In this document: piece by piece, positions 1 through 8,220 of the stretch
How the letters are laid out: each line of letters starts with the position of its first letter
How positions within the stretch are numbered: position 1 is the stretch's first letter
Assembly (NCBI GenBank): GCA_028283655.1
Contig: JAPWKE010000003.1
Coordinates: 62,001-126,000, forward strand
DNA: 64,000 nt
Source of the DNA: Acidobacteriaceae bacterium
Lineage (GTDB): Bacteria; Acidobacteriota; Terriglobia; Terriglobales; Acidobacteriaceae
Direction of reading: 5' to 3'
The notes under the pieces: generated by a model
What the model was told of the DNA's origin: nothing
The model's input: only the letters and a program-made list of their open reading frames with translations
Databases searched by the model: none
Program-made: the position numbers and the translations under genes

Positions 1-1
1 A

Positions 2-415
2 GAGTTGAAGAAGCCCGGCCGCGATCCGCGCGACACCTTCGTCGCTCCTTCGTTCAACGAAGCTGTTCGCGAAATTTCTGACGTAGAGCAGGGCATGGTG
101 CTCGAAGGTGTCGTCACGAACGTCACAAAGTTCGGTGCCTTCGTCGACGTCGGCGTCCATCAGGACGGCCTCGTGCACATCTCCGAAATCTCGAACCGCT
201 ACATCAAGGACCCGTCCGAAGCCTTGAAGGCTGGCGAGATCGTCAAGGTGAAGGTGCTCAACGTCGACACGAAGACCAAGCGCATCTCGCTTTCGATCAA
301 AGCGCTGCTCGCACCTTCAGGAGCGCAGCCAAAGCGGCGCAACTCGCCCCCTCCGGCCGAGGTCTCCATGCAGGACAAGCTCGCTTCGCTCTCCTCGCGC
401 TGGCGCACCAACTAA
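2..415 (+). CDS. tex: Tex-like transcription accessory protein, C-terminal fragment
   Basis: This is the C-terminal end of a Tex protein; the gene begins left of the window. The visible part starts with the KKPGRDPR stretch that links the helical core to the RNA-binding domain. It continues into a complete S1 domain (about residues 28-100 of the fragment) with [21 protein letters not shown] and [12 protein letters not shown] basic, proline-rich tail of about 35 residues follows. Tex binds nucleic acid through S1 and is associated with transcription and RNA turnover in bacteria. The frame stays open to the left edge, so the TTG at position 5 is probably not a real start. A strong hairpin follows the stop codon. 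Identification is good; the full length cannot be judged. Confidence 0.85.
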   Translation, partial: ELKKPGRDPRDTFVAPSFNEAVREISDVEQGMVLEGVVTNVTKFGAFVDVGVHQDGLVHISEISNRYIKDPSEALKAGEIVKVKVLNVDTKTKRISLSIKALLAPSGAQPKRRNSPPPAEVSMQDKLASLSSRWRTN

Positions 416-436
416 CGCCGCACTCGCGGCCACAAA

Positions 437-472
437 CAGAGACGCCCACAGCCTCGGCTGTGGGCGTCTCTG
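437..472. terminator. Bidirectional hairpin terminator between tex and the GH2 gene
   Basis: A perfect 17-bp inverted repeat (arms 437-453 and 456-472) with a two-base centre lies between the stop codons of two convergent genes. The T-rich flank is weak on both sides, but position and stem strength suggest it ends transcription from both directions. Confidence 0.7.
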
Positions 473-486
473 TTGGCACTCTCACG

Positions 487-3400
487 TTAGCGAAGCGTCT
501 GTCCCGTCAGATAAGCCACCGTATTCGCCATCCAGCGCATCTGCAACGGAGCCGCAAACGCAGGCGCGCGATGCACCATCACAGGCGTCTTGCCCACATT
601 GCACAGGAAGCTCGCCGCACCCACTTCGCGGTCATGATCGCGGCTATAACCCATGATCACCACCGGGTCGCTCGCCCCCGCCGCACGCTCAATCATCAGC
701 CCGTTGGAGAGCTTGCCATGCGCCTGGTAATGCACGCCCAGCGCACGGTCCACGGGCATTCCCGCAAACGTAGCGTGCTCGCGTACAAACAGCCAGTTGC
801 CCATCCACGGCGCGCGCGTATCACCCACTTGGCTCGTATAGGTGAACGCACCCATCGTGGCAAGCTGCTTTGCCACGCCATCGGCAAGGTAATCATCCGG
901 CACAACCGCCAGCAGCGGAGTGCCGCTCCTCACGGCCTTCAGCACCGCTTCGTCAATGTGGCCAAGCGGCTCCTTCTCGTGCAGATCGCCCTTCTTCGCC
1001 TGTGCTTCCAGCCCGGTCTCATCGCCAATCTGGCGGTCGAACTTCGAGCCCACCTGCACGCCCGAAGCCACCAGCAGATCGTATGTTTCGCCTGCCTTGA
1101 ACTCCTCCACCGTAACGCCGGCAATCGCCTCAAGCTGCTTGCGCGTCGGGCTTAGCAGACTGCTCACGCCCACGCGCACCGGCTTCTTGAAGCCAAGCTT
1201 CGTGTTCGCCACCCAAAGGTCACGAGTGAACGCTGCGCCCGTCGTCAGTGGCGCTTCAAACACCAGCTTGTGGATGCCTTCTTCCTCAAACGCCGGTGTC
1301 TGCACATCGCCTGCAAGCAGGTAGCTGAACTGATCGGCAACGTTTGCCGGCACGTCATACTCACCCACAACCTTCCGCTTGCCGGTCGGCGAAACCACCG
1401 TCAGCTTCACCTTTTTCGCCGCCTTCACCTCGGCCAGCGAAGCGCCCGTATCGTTCAGCAGAAAGAGGTCGACCGTCGCGCTTTCACCTACGGCGTAGTT
1501 GAGGTTGTGCTGCTTGGCCACCAGCCGTATCGGACGCAGGCTCGACGCAATGTACTCGGGATCGCCCTTGAAGTTGCGCAGATTGTCCACGATGCCCGAG
1601 TGGTTTTCAATCGCCGTCGACTCCCATCCGCTGATCGCTGCAAAGTCAATCTCGTCGCAGATGCGCGCGTTCTCCATGTACTGCTGCCAGCTCTCGTAGC
1701 ACTTGTCGCCCAGGGATCGAAAGAGCTTGTCCGTCGTCGGAAACGCCTTCTCAAATCCCCACCGGCGGAAGAACTTCACATAGCTCGTAAGGATCTCGCG
1801 ATGGTCCGTCAGGTCGTAGCTATGGCCCGTGCCGCCGAACTCCTTGTTCTCCAACTGGTGCACCATCAGCGAGTGGTTGTCCGCAACCGCGCAGCCTTCC
1901 ATCTCACCAAACTCCACCAGCACCTTCTTCAGCGGCTCGTTGTAGGTGAACTTCTGTGCGCTCTTGTAGAACTCGTCGTACCACTGGTCGCCAGAGCCTT
2001 GATGGTTGTTCCACCATCCGCCCCACTCTTCCTTATCGCTGCGATGGATGTCCTCGTTGTACGGCTCATACCAGGCCTGCGCCGCACCACGAGCGACGAA
2101 GCCATCGTTCAGCACCACCATGCGAGAAGGGTCTTCCTCATGCATGATCTCCAGTGGGCGGAACGTGTCCGGGTTCTTCAGGTCCGCGCCAATCTCGTTC
2201 TGCAGCGCATACTCAATCAGCGACGGATGGCTGCGGAACGCGCGCACCATGTAGCGGCACTTCGCCAGCATGAAGCGCTGCGAGAACAGGTCGGCAAAAT
2301 CCTTCGGCTTCGCCATGATCAGGTCCGGCGTGTTCGTGTCAGCCTTTGCCGGAATCTTGCCCATCGCAAGCTTGCCGCCACCCGGCTCCATGTAACGCAG
2401 CAGCCCCAGGCGGTCATGCACGCGGAAGACATCTTCCTTGCCCACGTTGCGATGGAAGTTCAGGCAGTTCAATCCCAGCTTCTTCGCCTGCACCACCTCG
2501 CGCTCCGCAAGCTCCAGCGTCGGGAAGAGAGCGTTGTGCCCCCAGTAGCCCCATGAGATCGACGTATAGATCTTGAAGCGGCGACCGTTCATGCGGAAGA
2601 GCGCATTCGTCCCCAGCCCTTCAGGCGCAAACCAGCGGAAGCCGAACGGAACCACACGCACATGCTGCGCTCCGTCAGTGCTCTTCGCCGTCACGCGCAC
2701 GTGATACATCACCGGCGTATGCAGGTCCCACAGCTGCGCCTTCGGATAGCTCAGCTTCGCCTGCATCGCAGGAGCTTGCGGATCAGCCGCAAGCTTCACA
2801 CCCTCTCCCGCAGCCTTCGCCACGACGTTGCCCGTTCGCGGGTCCAGCACCTCGAACTCCGTCGAAGTCACCTTGCCCTCAAACTTCGCAAACGCCGTCA
2901 CCGTGCGGCCTTCAGGCGTATTCAGCACCCAGGCGTCTTCAATGTGCCCGCCCATCGGCGCGGCTTCAATCTCCATGCCGCGATCGAGCCCGCCAAAGCC
3001 ATGCGACCGCATGAACTTCACCTTGCCCCACGTAATCGTGCCGCCGTCCACCCAGTCGTAGCGTCCGCCGGGGTTGGTAATGCGCACGCTCAGCATGTTC
3101 TTGCCGCCGGGCTTTGCAGCCTCGGTCAGGTCGCAGCGTAACGGCAGCTCTTCCATGATCGAGTAGCCCACCAGCTTTTCGTTCAGGAAGACTTCGGCCC
3201 GCATACGCGCTCCCCGAATGTGCAGCAGAATCCGCTTGCCCTGCATCGACGCCGGAATCTCCAGCGAGCGTGTCCACCAGCTCACGCCTTCGTACGCTCC
3301 GTTTTGCGGCACCGCGTCGGTCGCGGCGTAGCGATACTCCTCCGGCGTATAGGGTCGCGAGCCATTGGTTCCCCAGAAGTACTGCTCGACCGTCGCAGGT

Positions 3401-3699
3401 AAAGGAACAACCGCGCACTCCTTGCCGGGCTTCTGCGCATACAGCGCCTGCCATCCACCGGTTGGCGGTCGTACCTCCAGCTTGCTCAACTCAAACTCAG
3501 TCGGAAGGAAGATGTCATCGTCTTCCCACTTCGCCTGCGTATCCAGCCAGACGGTCCATCCTGTATCGGGAACCAGCGTGCCTTTCAGCACTGTCTCGGG
3601 GCCGCTCTTCGTCGCTTCGGGCTTTGCTGCCATTGCTCCGCGAGCTGTTGAAAGCGCACCAACCGCAGCACTGGTCTTCAAGAATGTCCGTCTATCCAT
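487..3699 (-). CDS. Secreted glycoside hydrolase family 2 protein
   Basis: This 1070-residue exported glycosidase resembles beta-galactosidase/beta-mannosidase-type GH2 enzymes. The N-terminus MDRRTFLK followed by a hydrophobic stretch is a twin-arginine signal. A sugar-binding jelly-roll domain (about residues 90-220) and an Ig-like sandwich precede a TIM-barrel region that begins near residue 370. The likely acid/base Glu lies in ALQNEIG (about residue 501) and a candidate nucleophile Glu in VEFGE (about 596). The last 250 residues resemble an amidotransferase-like or trimerisation fold, but this is only suggested. It lies 30 bp downstream of a GH28 gene on the same strand, with AAGGAAG as ribosome binding site, so the two probably form an operon for breaking down plant polysaccharide. 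The exact substrate cannot be read from sequence. Confidence 0.8.
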   Translation of the reverse strand: MDRRTFLKTSAAVGALSTARGAMAAKPEATKSGPETVLKGTLVPDTGWTVWLDTQAKWEDDDIFLPTEFELSKLEVRPPTGGWQALYAQKPGKECAVVPLPATVEQYFWGTNGSRPYTPEEYRYAATDAVPQNGAYEGVSWWTRSLEIPASMQGKRILLHIRGARMRAEVFLNEKLVGYSIMEELPLRCDLTEAAKPGGKNMLSVRITNPGGRYDWVDGGTITWGKVKFMRSHGFGGLDRGMEIEAAPMGGHIEDAWVLNTPEGRTVTAFAKFEGKVTSTEFEVLDPRTGNVVAKAAGEGVKLAADPQAPAMQAKLSYPKAQLWDLHTPVMYHVRVTAKSTDGAQHVRVVPFGFRWFAPEGLGTNALFRMNGRRFKIYTSISWGYWGHNALFPTLELAEREVVQAKKLGLNCLNFHRNVGKEDVFRVHDRLGLLRYMEPGGGKLAMGKIPAKADTNTPDLIMAKPKDFADLFSQRFMLAKCRYMVRAFRSHPSLIEYALQNEIGADLKNPDTFRPLEIMHEEDPSRMVVLNDGFVARGAAQAWYEPYNEDIHRSDKEEWGGWWNNHQGSGDQWYDEFYKSAQKFTYNEPLKKVLVEFGEMEGCAVADNHSLMVHQLENKEFGGTGHSYDLTDHREILTSYVKFFRRWGFEKAFPTTDKLFRSLGDKCYESWQQYMENARICDEIDFAAISGWESTAIENHSGIVDNLRNFKGDPEYIASSLRPIRLVAKQHNLNYAVGESATVDLFLLNDTGASLAEVKAAKKVKLTVVSPTGKRKVVGEYDVPANVADQFSYLLAGDVQTPAFEEEGIHKLVFEAPLTTGAAFTRDLWVANTKLGFKKPVRVGVSSLLSPTRKQLEAIAGVTVEEFKAGETYDLLVASGVQVGSKFDRQIGDETGLEAQAKKGDLHEKEPLGHIDEAVLKAVRSGTPLLAVVPDDYLADGVAKQLATMGAFTYTSQVGDTRAPWMGNWLFVREHATFAGMPVDRALGVHYQAHGKLSNGLMIERAAGASDPVVIMGYSRDHDREVGAASFLCNVGKTPVMVHRAPAFAAPLQMRWMANTVAYLTGQTLR

Positions 3700-3729
3700 C
3701 GTTGCTTCCTTTGCCTCTGTTTCGCTTGT

Positions 3730-4974
3730 TTACTTCGTGGTCGTTGTCATGCCCGCCCCGGTTGCAATGCCCGGTCCCGTGGCGGCTTTTACGTTGAACT
3801 CTTTTACGCCCACTTCGGCGTACTGTAGCCGCGCACCCTTTTGCGCGCTCAACTGCACATTCCGTAGCCGAAGCCCGCGAATCGGAGCTTCCGGCAGCCC
3901 CACCACCAGCATTGCTTCCTTGGCTCCCGTGGCTTTCACGTTCTCCAGCGTGATGTCATGAAAGTGAGGTGTCAGCCGTGTCAGCGGGGCTTGTTCAATC
4001 GTCGGCGGAACCTTCGGATAGAACGCGCTGATCAGCACCGCCGTCCCCACGTCTTCCATCTCGATGTCCCGATAGGTGAAGTCGCCGATATCGCCCCCGC
4101 GATCGCGGTTGCTCTTGATCCGGATGCCCGTTCCCGTGCCTTTGAAGTGAATGCGTTCGGCCAGCACATGCTGCACACCGCCAGCGATCTCGCTTCCAAT
4201 CGAAAGCCCATGCCCGTGCAGCATCACGCAATCGCGAATCGTAATGTACGCGCTCGGCGCATCCGGCCCCGGTGATCCCGGCTGTCCGCTCTTGATCGCA
4301 ATGTTGTCGTCGCCGGTATCAATCGTGACGTGGTCGATCAGCACATGCGTCGACGAGAACGGATCGATCCCATCGGTGTTGTGCGACGTCTGCGGCGCAT
4401 ACACCTTCATGTTGCGAAACGTCACATCGTCCGAGTAGTAGGGAACGATCTGCCACATCGGGCTGTTCTCCACCAGCACATCTTCCATCAGCACATGCTT
4501 GCAGTGGTCGAAAACAACCAGCCGTGGTCGCGTATAGCCCTTCTCATCGCGATGGTTCCACCACGTGTCGCCGCGCCCATCAATCGTGCCGCCACCTGTG
4601 ATGACGATGTCGCTCGCATCCTTTGCCGAGAGCAGCGACTGCCGTCCCCGATCATGAAACTCTTCCATCTCCGGAAAGTCTTCATGATTGGGCGAAGCAG
4701 CCAGCGTCGCGTCCTTCGCAATCTTCAGCGTTACACCACTCGGCAGCACCAGCGGTCCACTCAGAAAGACCCCGCCCGCCAGCGTCACCGTACCGCCATG
4801 CGCGCAGCCGTCCAGCGCCTTCTGCAGCGCGGTCGTACTCACGCTCTGGCCGTCAGCTTTAGCACCAAACGCGGTCGCGTCACAAACCTTTTGCGCATGC
4901 GCTGCCAGCCCCAGGCTGGTGAGCAGCAGGGCAGTGGCAAATCGTCTCTTCGGGGAGGTCGCTGGCGATTTCAT
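3730..4974 (-). CDS. Secreted polygalacturonase-type glycoside hydrolase family 28
   Basis: This is a 414-residue GH28 enzyme, a right-handed beta-helix protein that hydrolyses polygalacturonan or related pectin chains outside the cytoplasm. All four family motifs are visible in order: NTDGID, GDDNIAIKS, GHGLSIGSE and RIKSNRDRG. These supply the catalytic Asp residues, the His and the substrate-binding Arg/Lys. A Sec signal peptide (RRFATALLLTSLGLAAHAQ) precedes the mature part, which starts with the usual DATAFGAKADG segment. I chose the ATG at 4974 because the signal peptide begins just after it. A TTG at 5016 would add 14 residues and would run through a palindrome. It is the promoter-proximal gene of a pair with the GH2 enzyme. 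Confidence 0.88.
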   Translation of the reverse strand: MKSPATSPKRRFATALLLTSLGLAAHAQKVCDATAFGAKADGQSVSTTALQKALDGCAHGGTVTLAGGVFLSGPLVLPSGVTLKIAKDATLAASPNHEDFPEMEEFHDRGRQSLLSAKDASDIVITGGGTIDGRGDTWWNHRDEKGYTRPRLVVFDHCKHVLMEDVLVENSPMWQIVPYYSDDVTFRNMKVYAPQTSHNTDGIDPFSSTHVLIDHVTIDTGDDNIAIKSGQPGSPGPDAPSAYITIRDCVMLHGHGLSIGSEIAGGVQHVLAERIHFKGTGTGIRIKSNRDRGGDIGDFTYRDIEMEDVGTAVLISAFYPKVPPTIEQAPLTRLTPHFHDITLENVKATGAKEAMLVVGLPEAPIRGLRLRNVQLSAQKGARLQYAEVGVKEFNVKAATGPGIATGAGMTTTTK

Positions 4975-4985
4975 AAGTCGCCAGC

Positions 4986-4999
4986 AAGTGTAGACACTT
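4986..4999. promoter_or_regulatory. Palindrome just upstream of the GH28 start, possible operator
   Basis: AAGTGTAGACACTT has two perfect 6-bp arms around a 2-bp centre and sits about 11 bp upstream of the chosen GH28 start. Its size and place fit a binding site for a sugar-responsive repressor of the LacI or GntR type. No regulator gene is adjacent, so the function is inference only. Confidence 0.35.
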
Positions 5000-5053
5000 T
5001 TATTTCGGTCTGACAACTAATTATTCTGACCGCGCGTAAAAGCTTTCAAAACA

Positions 5054-5086
5054 CGCAAAACGCGTCATTTCGCGACGCGTTTTGCG
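5054..5086 (-). terminator. Intrinsic terminator of the lipoprotein gene
   Basis: A 13-bp perfect stem (5054-5066 with 5074-5086) with a 7-base loop follows the stop of the minus-strand lipoprotein gene. Read on the minus strand it is followed by TGTTTTG, a short U-rich tail. Confidence 0.7.
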
Positions 5087-5094
5087 GCCTGTTT

Positions 5095-5625
5095 TTAGCG
5101 AATATTGCCTTCTTCGGGGTCGTAGACCACGATTCCAAGGTCGGTCAGCTTGTCGATGGCCCGCTCCATGGAGCGCCGAACCGTGGGTTCGGCGGACGCC
5201 GGAACCTTGTGAGCTTCTTCGAGCGCGATCACGCGGCCATAGGGCCACGCGCTTTCGGGAATCGACGAAACAGCCTCACCCAGCTTGTCAAAGCTGATAT
5301 TCAGCTCCTGTTTGCGGGCGCCGATCGGGCGTGTGATGCCTCCAACTCCAATGGGGGAAGGGTTGGCATCTGCCAGCGTCACGCGCAGCTCCAGCATCGA
5401 CGCCTGCACTGTAATGCTGGGGTTTTGCCACGATTCCATCGAGTGGATCGCCATAAAGCGCGACTTGGACGGCGGCGGAATCATCGCCAATTCAGAGCGC
5501 TGCGAGTCGACAATAGCCTGTGCGTCTGCTTTCGCCTGTTCGCTCTGCGGCGTCGGAATCGACGACGAATGGCAACCGGTAAGCAGAAAAACGAGGCCGA
5601 TAGCTGGAAAGATCTTGCGGAGCAT
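5095..5625 (-). CDS. Small putative lipoprotein of unknown function
   Basis: This 176-residue protein has a lipoprotein signal peptide: MLRKIFPAIGLVFLLTGC ends in a clear lipobox with Cys18 as the acylated residue. The mature part is largely hydrophilic and begins with a Ser/Pro/Gln-rich segment. I do not recognise a domain. The ATG at 5625 was chosen over a GTG one codon earlier. It is divergent from the next gene with only about 60 bp between them, so both promoters must lie in that short gap. A strong terminator follows. Likely membrane-anchored on the periplasmic side; function unknown. Confidence 0.65.
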   Translation of the reverse strand: MLRKIFPAIGLVFLLTGCHSSSIPTPQSEQAKADAQAIVDSQRSELAMIPPPSKSRFMAIHSMESWQNPSITVQASMLELRVTLADANPSPIGVGGITRPIGARKQELNISFDKLGEAVSSIPESAWPYGRVIALEEAHKVPASAEPTVRRSMERAIDKLTDLGIVVYDPEEGNIR

Positions 5626-5683
5626 CACCGAAACAGCATAGCAAGTTCAGGGTTCTGTATCCTCAGGCAATATCGTGTCGAGA

Positions 5684-6775
5684 ATGAAGCGTCGGCCAAT
5701 TCGCAGTTTCCCGCTCCAGCTTGGCCTGCTCGTCGCCGTCTGTGGGTTCACCGCTGCGCCCTACAACGCCGCAGCGCAGACCCTGCCACAGGCTCCTTTT
5801 GCGCCGCAGGCGCTGCCACAGGCCCCGTCCGCGACGCTGACGTCGGCTGTGACCGGAACCGTTGTGGATTCGGGCGGCAGCGTCATTCCCGGCGCTACGG
5901 TGAGGTTGTTGCCTGCCCTTGCGCCGGAGTCTGCTGCGCGCAGCGTCACCACAGGTGCAGACGGCACCTTCCGCTTCAACAACGTGCCTCCGGGAACCGT
6001 AACGCTTACGGTGACGGACAGCGACTGGGCGACCGTGACGATGCAGCAGGCGATTGCGCCTTCCAGTGTGATCACGCTTCCGGCGATTGTCTTCACCATG
6101 CCTACGGCGCACTTCGAGGTTTCCGCGATCACCCAGCACCAGGCGGCGGAGCTGGAGGTCAAGAAGGCCGAGCAGCAGCGTCTTCTGGGCGTTCTACCGA
6201 ACTTTGGCGTGGTCTACAACTGGAACGCGCCGCCGATCGATACGAAGCAAAAGTTTGAGCTGGCAACGCGGTTTGTCATCGATCCGGTCACGATCGGGCT
6301 CAACTTCGCCATCGCTGGCGCTTCACGGGCTGGTGGCGGGTACACCACCTTTGGGCCGGGAGCGAAGGGCTACTTCAGGCTGGTGGGGACGTTCACGCTG
6401 GATACCGTGATCGGTAATGAGTTGACCGGGGCGATCTACCCGACGATCTTCCATCAGGACCCTCGCTACTTCTGGAAGGGCACGGGCAGCGTGGGCTCGC
6501 GTATCGGCTACGCGCTTTCGCGTGCCGTTATCTGCCGTGGCGATAACGGGAAAAATCAGCCGAGCTACTCCGGGATTCTCGGCAGTTTTTCGGCGGGCGC
6601 GCTTTCGAACCTTTACTACCCGGCGAGCGATAACAAGGGCGCAACGCTTACGCTGGAGAACGGCCTGATCTCTATCGGCAGCACGGCGCTGGGCAATATC
6701 GTGCAGGAGTTTGTCTTCAAGCGATTCACGCCGAAGTCACACAAGCCGAAGGACGTCGACCAGACCGCTCCATAA
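5684..6775 (+). CDS. Exported protein with carboxypeptidase-regulatory-like domain
   Basis: The protein has about 363 residues with a Sec signal peptide ending near AAAQ. A carboxypeptidase-regulatory-like Ig fold follows (about residues 50-140: GTVVDSGGSVIPGATVRL and GTFRFNNVPPGTVTLTV). Such domains are frequent in acidobacterial surface proteins, often at the N-terminus of TonB-dependent receptors. Here the remaining 220 residues are far too short for a receptor barrel. They contain Gly/aromatic-rich segments (FGPGAKGYFRLVG) that may form an outer-membrane-associated domain. The ATG at 5684 is used; a GTG at 5675 in the same frame is equally possible. No function can be assigned beyond export and probable envelope location. 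Confidence 0.65.
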   Translation: MKRRPIRSFPLQLGLLVAVCGFTAAPYNAAAQTLPQAPFAPQALPQAPSATLTSAVTGTVVDSGGSVIPGATVRLLPALAPESAARSVTTGADGTFRFNNVPPGTVTLTVTDSDWATVTMQQAIAPSSVITLPAIVFTMPTAHFEVSAITQHQAAELEVKKAEQQRLLGVLPNFGVVYNWNAPPIDTKQKFELATRFVIDPVTIGLNFAIAGASRAGGGYTTFGPGAKGYFRLVGTFTLDTVIGNELTGAIYPTIFHQDPRYFWKGTGSVGSRIGYALSRAVICRGDNGKNQPSYSGILGSFSAGALSNLYYPASDNKGATLTLENGLISIGSTALGNIVQEFVFKRFTPKSHKPKDVDQTAP

Positions 6776-6814
6776 CGCAGTACCACAGCGTCGGGGCGAT
6801 ACAATCGTAGAGTT

Positions 6815-7684
6815 ATGGTCAAGGGAATTACATCTATCGTCCCGCTTGCGTCGGGCGAAACATTGGAACGTCTCAGCAGCCTCTTTCGCGCCCTCGGTTT
6901 TGAGGACGGCAAGGGCTGGAGCGATGCCTCCGGTCGCGGCTCAGCGCACATTGCGCCACTGGGAAATCTTGAGTTTGTCTCCGGCCGCATGCCGTCTGTT
7001 CCGCAACTGCTGATTGAAGTTACGCAGCTGGACCAGATGTACAGCATTGTGCGTGCATGGATGGCGGAGAACGTCGCGCCGACAGAGCTCGATAGCCGTC
7101 TTTCGGTTGCGGCTGCGACCCACTGGAACTCGCGCCTCTTTACCGTCAAGTTTGCTGAAGGCGTGGAGCTGGGCTTCTGGGAGTCGGAGAATCCGCTGCA
7201 TGGCAAGCCTGCGGCGATTGAAGGCGACCTCGTTGTCACCGGTCAGCGTTATGCGATCGTGGTGGCGCGTTGGAACGCGGTGATTACGGACCGCCTGCTG
7301 CAGGGTTCGCTGGATGCGTTGCACCGCTCAGGCTGCAAGCCTACGGACATTGAGATTGTGCGCGTTCCTGGCGCGTGGGAGATTCCTTCTGCCGCACGTA
7401 CGCTGGCGGAGACGAAGCGTTTTGCAGGCATCATCACGCTCGGCGTGCTGCTGCGCGGAGAGACGGCCCACTACGAGGCGATCTACACCGAAGTAGCGCG
7501 CGGCATCGGCCAGGCACAGCAGGAGACGGGCGTGCCCCATGCGTTCGGCGTACTGACGTGCGAGACGCTAGAGCAGGCGTTGGACCGCGCCGGCCTGAAG
7601 GCTGGCAACAAGGGTTTTGAAGCTGCGATTGCTGCCATTGAGATGGCGTCGATTCAAAGCAAGATTGCAGGAGGCGTGCGCTAA
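6815..7684 (+). CDS. ribH: 6,7-dimethyl-8-ribityllumazine synthase with N-terminal VOC-like domain
   Basis: The C-terminal half (about residues 138-289) is a complete lumazine synthase, which makes 6,7-dimethyl-8-ribityllumazine, the penultimate step of riboflavin synthesis. Visible family motifs are ARWNAVITDRLL with Trp153 at the aromatic ring-stacking position, VPGAWEIP, RGETAHY with catalytic His219, FGVLT and AGNKGFEAA. The usual enzyme is about 150-160 residues. This one carries an extra 135 N-terminal residues resembling a glyoxalase/VOC fold (SLFRALGF, GNLEFVSG, GVELGFWES), and there is no internal start near the junction. The stop codon overlaps the nusB start by one base (TAATG), so the two are translationally coupled. 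The RibH part is certain; the nature of the N-terminal domain is inference. Confidence 0.88.
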   Translation: MVKGITSIVPLASGETLERLSSLFRALGFEDGKGWSDASGRGSAHIAPLGNLEFVSGRMPSVPQLLIEVTQLDQMYSIVRAWMAENVAPTELDSRLSVAAATHWNSRLFTVKFAEGVELGFWESENPLHGKPAAIEGDLVVTGQRYAIVVARWNAVITDRLLQGSLDALHRSGCKPTDIEIVRVPGAWEIPSAARTLAETKRFAGIITLGVLLRGETAHYEAIYTEVARGIGQAQQETGVPHAFGVLTCETLEQALDRAGLKAGNKGFEAAIAAIEMASIQSKIAGGVR

Positions 7685-8109
7685 TGGGCAGCCGTCGTAA
7701 GAGTCGTGAACTTGCCATGCAGATGCTCTTTCAGGGAGATCTGGGCAAGCAGAAGCCGGAAGACGTCGAGCGCGTCTTCTGGGAGTCGCGTGATGACATT
7801 GACGATGAGACCCGAGGCTTTGCCGACGATCTTCATCGCCTTGCTACCAAGCACGAAGACGAAGTGGATGCGCTGATCACCAAGCACGCGCAGAACTGGC
7901 GTCTGGAGCGCATGGCTGCGGTGGACCGTAACGTCCTGCGGACGGCTGTGGCCGAGATGCTGGGCTTCCCCAAGACGCCTGCCGCGGTGATCATCAACGA
8001 GTCGCTGGAGATTGCCCGCCGCTATGCCGCGCCGGAGAGCGTTCAGTTCCTGAACGGTGTGCTCGACGCGATCGGCCGCGAGATGCTGGAAAAGCGCCTG
8101 GCTCTTTAG
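7684..8109 (+). CDS. nusB: Transcription antitermination factor NusB
   Basis: This 141-residue all-helical protein has the NusB signature: SRRKSRELAMQMLFQ at the N-terminus, DRNVLRTAVAEML in the middle and PAAVIINESLEIARRY near the end. NusB pairs with NusE (ribosomal protein S10) on boxA RNA to support antitermination of rRNA operons. The ribH-nusB order is common in bacteria, and here the two genes share one base. A very strong hairpin with a T-rich tail follows about 50 bp after the stop codon. Confidence 0.95.
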   Translation: MGSRRKSRELAMQMLFQGDLGKQKPEDVERVFWESRDDIDDETRGFADDLHRLATKHEDEVDALITKHAQNWRLERMAAVDRNVLRTAVAEMLGFPKTPAAVIINESLEIARRYAAPESVQFLNGVLDAIGREMLEKRLAL

Positions 8110-8160
8110 TCAGCCGCAAGTCACTTCCATGTCTCTCTGAGTTCAACCCATAACTTTCGA

Positions 8161-8207
8161 GCAGCAACAGCAAGGCCCTCCGCGATGGAGGGCCTTGCTG
8201 TTGCTGC
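8161..8207. terminator. Strong terminator between nusB and the Ig-like lipoprotein gene
   Basis: A perfect 21-bp stem (8161-8181 with 8187-8207) with a five-base loop is followed by TTTGCTTTG on the plus strand. It lies between convergent stop codons and probably serves both. Confidence 0.85.
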
Positions 8208-8220
8208 TTTGCTTTGTGGC

